From NCBI GenBank assembly GCA_049324435.1, contig JBMOOQ010000018.1:14074-78073 (forward strand): DNA of 64,000 nt, in the 5' to 3' direction. Of the stretch, positions 62,155-64,000 are shown piece by piece. The notes beneath the pieces are model-generated. The model made no database searches. It was given only the letters and a program-made list of their open reading frames with translations, and had not been told where the DNA came from. Made by a program: the position numbers and the translations under genes. Numbering within the stretch: the first letter of the stretch is position 1; each line of letters begins with the position of its first letter. Source of the DNA: Pseudorhodoplanes sp049324435 (GTDB lineage: Bacteria > Pseudomonadota > Alphaproteobacteria > Rhizobiales > Xanthobacteraceae).

Positions 62155-62664
62155 TCAGCGGGCGCGGGCGTAGGCGCGGCGGGCTTTGGCGCTGACGGCG
62201 AAGTTGCGATAGCCGCCGGTATCGAAATGAATGTGCCCAGACCCGTAAGTGATAACCGCGCCGTTCGCGTTGGCGCGCAGCCATGCGAGCATCGCGGCGC
62301 GCTGACCGGGTTTCGGCATGAAATCGACCGCCTTGCCGTAACGGTGCTGCGAGGGGCGGCCGGAGCCGGCGATGACCGCGCCCGGACGGCAGGTCGAAAT
62401 CACTTTCACCGTGCCGAACCGCGCCTCGAAGCGCGACAACAGCGCGCGGGTCTCGCTGGTGAGACAGCCGCGCGAAGCGCTGGCGCCGCGGCGGGCGCTG
62501 TATTCGCTTTGCGCGGTGCGGAACGGACCGAATTGCGAATAATGCGATGTCGAGATGCCGGACGCGGCGCCGGTATCGTCGGCATTCTGCGCCTGCGCGG
62601 GCAAGAGGGTGGCGGGAAGGATTGATGCTGCCAGGATAAAGGCAAGCGACGTGGCGATACGCAA
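62155..62664 (-). CDS. Exported M15-type (D-Ala-D-Ala carboxypeptidase-like) peptidase
   Basis: This 169-residue protein has a signal peptide (MRIATSLAFILAASILPATL). Its zinc site is in SQHRYGKAVDF (His and Asp) and SGHIHFDTGG (His), as in the Peptidase M15/DUF882 group that trims peptidoglycan cross-links. The start is TTG 62664, with GAGG 5 nt upstream and the leader beginning exactly there. A strong terminator follows. Confidence 0.85.
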   Translation of the reverse strand: MRIATSLAFILAASILPATLLPAQAQNADDTGAASGISTSHYSQFGPFRTAQSEYSARRGASASRGCLTSETRALLSRFEARFGTVKVISTCRPGAVIAGSGRPSQHRYGKAVDFMPKPGQRAAMLAWLRANANGAVITYGSGHIHFDTGGYRNFAVSAKARRAYARAR

Positions 62665-63132
62665 TTGAACCTCGTATTCGTTGTTGATGGGATGCGGAGC
62701 GTGTCGCGAAGCCTGAAGGGACGACGGTGTCGTCCGGCTATCGCCGACCCCGGCCTGTCACGTCCGGCAGGGTCTTCACGAAAACCGCGGGCGCGGCTTA
62801 GCGGGCGGGATGGGGCGAAATCGTGACAGAACCGCAGCGGATACCCGTTGTGCATCAAGGGCATAGCGGCTTGTTTCCGGTTACTCGCGCAAATCCGGGC
62901 CGTGCTGTTTCACAGCACTGACCGCCCCGACACCCGGTTTTCAGGGGAAATGCCACGCGAACCGCACGGACGCCACGCGGGCACCGCAATTTTGCCGGTT
63001 TCATGAATTGCGCGCGGGGCCGGGGCCGCCGGGCGGCAGCGCCGCTTTTGTAACGTTGCTGCGATATTCGTGATTGCGCGCCGCGCGCATTCAGTCAGAT
63101 CGCACCCGAAGAGCGAAGGCGGAGAGAATGGC
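62665..63132. other. Intergenic region of 468 bp without a gene
   Basis: This region between two minus-strand genes holds no frame with support. It has small perfect stems (ggacgac/gtcgtcc at 62719-62735, gtgctgt/acagcac at 62902-62918) and a GC palindrome near 63023. The promoter of the M15-type gene should lie in its left third. Confidence 0.45.
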
Positions 63133-63579
63133 TTACGCGGCCGATGCCGGAAGGCGCGCTTGCAGACTAGCCGAAAGATCGCAGGCCAAGGCCACGGCCT
63201 GCTCCCCGGTCATACGGCGCGGATCGAGCCGCGGCCCGAGACCATGGCGCCGGAACAGCGTCGCGCTATCGCCGCGCAACATCGCAAGACCCATCGACCA
63301 TTGCCCGAAACTGCGCTCCGCAATCGGCTGCGCATCCATGATGGTCACGTCGGAATGGCGTTCGTCGGCCATGATGCGGCGGAGCGTGGCGGACACCGCA
63401 TCGCGGTCGCCTTCGAGGATCTGCAGGAACCACAACGTGTCGAACAGCAGCGCTCCGGTGATGGCGTTGCGCGCATTGTTGCGAACCGATGCATCCATGA
63501 TGGCGTTGAGCTTCGGGATCATGCGATCGCCGTTGGCGCCGAGATGATTTTCCGAGTGGTAGATCAACCGCGTCAGCAT
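63133..63579 (-). CDS. Short BLUF-domain blue-light photoreceptor
   Basis: This 148-residue protein is a BLUF domain (residues 1-95) with a short C-terminal helical tail (about 100-145). Flavin-site residues are Y7 in LIYHSE, Asn in NNARNAITG, Q53 in FLQILEG, and W94 with M96 in QWSMGLA; all are needed for the flavin photocycle. It binds FAD. Short BLUF proteins act through partner proteins; no EAL or cyclase is attached. ATG 63579 has no clear ribosome site. Confidence 0.9.
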   Translation of the reverse strand: MLTRLIYHSENHLGANGDRMIPKLNAIMDASVRNNARNAITGALLFDTLWFLQILEGDRDAVSATLRRIMADERHSDVTIMDAQPIAERSFGQWSMGLAMLRGDSATLFRRHGLGPRLDPRRMTGEQAVALACDLSASLQARLPASAA

Positions 63580-63785
63580 CGAATGACTTCGTACGACTTG
63601 ACGCTAGCCCAGCCCCTCTTGCGGTTGCGTTAATCGTTGCGCTGCGCGGGAAAGTTCCGTGCGACGGCGAGTTCCGAGAAGCTGTTCCGATGCGCGAGCG
63701 CGATCTGCCTGCGCCGGACAAAGCTCCGCCGGCTCTGTTGTTGTGACGGCGCGGGCGCGCCCGAAAAGTCCACCTCGCATTCCTT
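63580..63785. other. Region upstream of the BLUF gene, no gene recognised
   Basis: About 200 bp with only short unsupported frames. The BLUF promoter should lie at its left end. Confidence 0.4.
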
Positions 63786-63976
63786 CCCTTGGGAAACCCA
63801 AGGGCGCGCGGAACGCCGGGCTTTCAGCCAAGCCCATGGCCTCATGCGCGGGTGTGAGAAACGCATGAGCAGAAGTCACCACGGACCGCCGAAAGATTCC
63901 GGCGTTCCGCGCGCGGTGTTTGAGGCTTGCTCTGCGACAACCCCGGAGGACAGACACCGTTGACCGGCATCGCCGG
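63786..63976. repeat. Nested inverted-repeat element (possible structured RNA or interspersed repeat)
   Basis: Perfect stems are: cccttggg/cccaaggg (63786-63804); a 16-bp pair gcgcgcggaacgccgg/ccggcgttccgcgcgc (63804-63819 with 63899-63914); gggctt/aagccc (63818-63835); ctcatgcg/cgcatgag (63841-63848 with 63862-63869); cggtgt/acaccg (63914-63919 with 63954-63959); ccggc/gccgg (63964-63976). The second stem encloses the third and fourth, a three-way-junction layout. It resembles intergenic repeats I recall in Bradyrhizobium and Rhodopseudomonas genomes, which are often mis-annotated as small proteins. Confidence 0.6.
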
Positions 63977-64000
63977 GCGGACTTTCTTGGTATCCTCCGC

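Noticed and set aside
63604..63963. Overlapping frames of 69-117 codons near the right edge
   Set aside because: They lie on the inverted-repeat element and have the odd composition seen in spurious proteins predicted on such repeats.
1..64000. CRISPR arrays, tRNA, rRNA, integrases or insertion sequences
   Set aside because: None seen: no regularly spaced repeats of 24-40 bp, no transposase or integrase motifs, and no tRNA cloverleaf recognised by eye.

Overview
The window is high-GC, gene-dense bacterial chromosome and is typical of an alphaproteobacterium of the order Hyphomicrobiales. The Bradyrhizobium/Rhodopseudomonas/Afipia group is the best fit. Supporting features are the lptF-lptG-lptD block divergent from pepA-holC, the hdaA-ppk-ppx order, a ClpS2-type adaptor, DUF3551-type secreted peptides, an orphan tricarboxylate (Bug) binding protein, and a structured intergenic element at the right edge that resembles repeats I associate with that group. 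The genus cannot be fixed from the sequence. I see no rRNA, tRNA, CRISPR array, integrase or insertion sequence; this is core and semi-core chromosome, with an accessory-looking stretch at about 47.4-57.4 kb.

Layout: 1-4.7 kb (minus) is the LPS export block lptF-lptG-lptD, with lptD cut by the left edge. 5.2-8.6 kb (plus) holds pepA, an S10-type serine peptidase and holC. 8.8-16.1 kb holds a BamE-like lipoprotein, a Bug binding protein, an ABC-F ATPase, a 16-residue polylysine microprotein, a secreted YtcJ-type amidohydrolase and a Tat-exported cyclase-family enzyme. 16.2-23.9 kb holds two tiny secreted aromatic/His-rich proteins, ndk, terC behind a hairpin-rich leader, a molybdopterin oxidoreductase, a P-type cation ATPase whose N-terminus carries an in-frame amber codon, and a cold-shock protein. 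24-42.4 kb is housekeeping: purM-purN, a PgsA-like synthase, a PerM-family protein, hdaA, ppk-ppx, an orphan HpaD-like dioxygenase, oligopeptidase B, rnd with a ThDP enzyme, aspS and maeB. 42.5-47.4 kb holds a pirin, a class III nucleotide cyclase downstream of a secreted TIM-barrel hydrolase, and a divergent CSS-EAL c-di-GMP phosphodiesterase. 47.4-57.4 kb is a run of small, mostly exported or basic proteins with msrB, gpx, a polysaccharide deacetylase, Nudix and clpS. 57.5-63.6 kb holds an RND efflux pump with its adaptor, an M15-type peptidase and a short BLUF photoreceptor. The last 220 bp contain nested inverted repeats.

Genes that probably work together: LptF, LptG and LptD in LPS transport; PurM and PurN in purine synthesis; PPK and PPX in polyphosphate turnover; the RND pump and its adaptor in efflux. 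Several short observations are worth following up: the amber codon that sits where the conserved WHA tryptophan is expected in the P-type ATPase; the terC leader, in which a hairpin buries the ribosome site; the nested inverted-repeat element at the right end; a 14-bp tandem repeat of GCCATGA joining the S10 peptidase to holC; a pair of secreted proteins sharing the segment TRQIQVLPAP; and recurrent Lys/Ala-rich tails on unrelated proteins.
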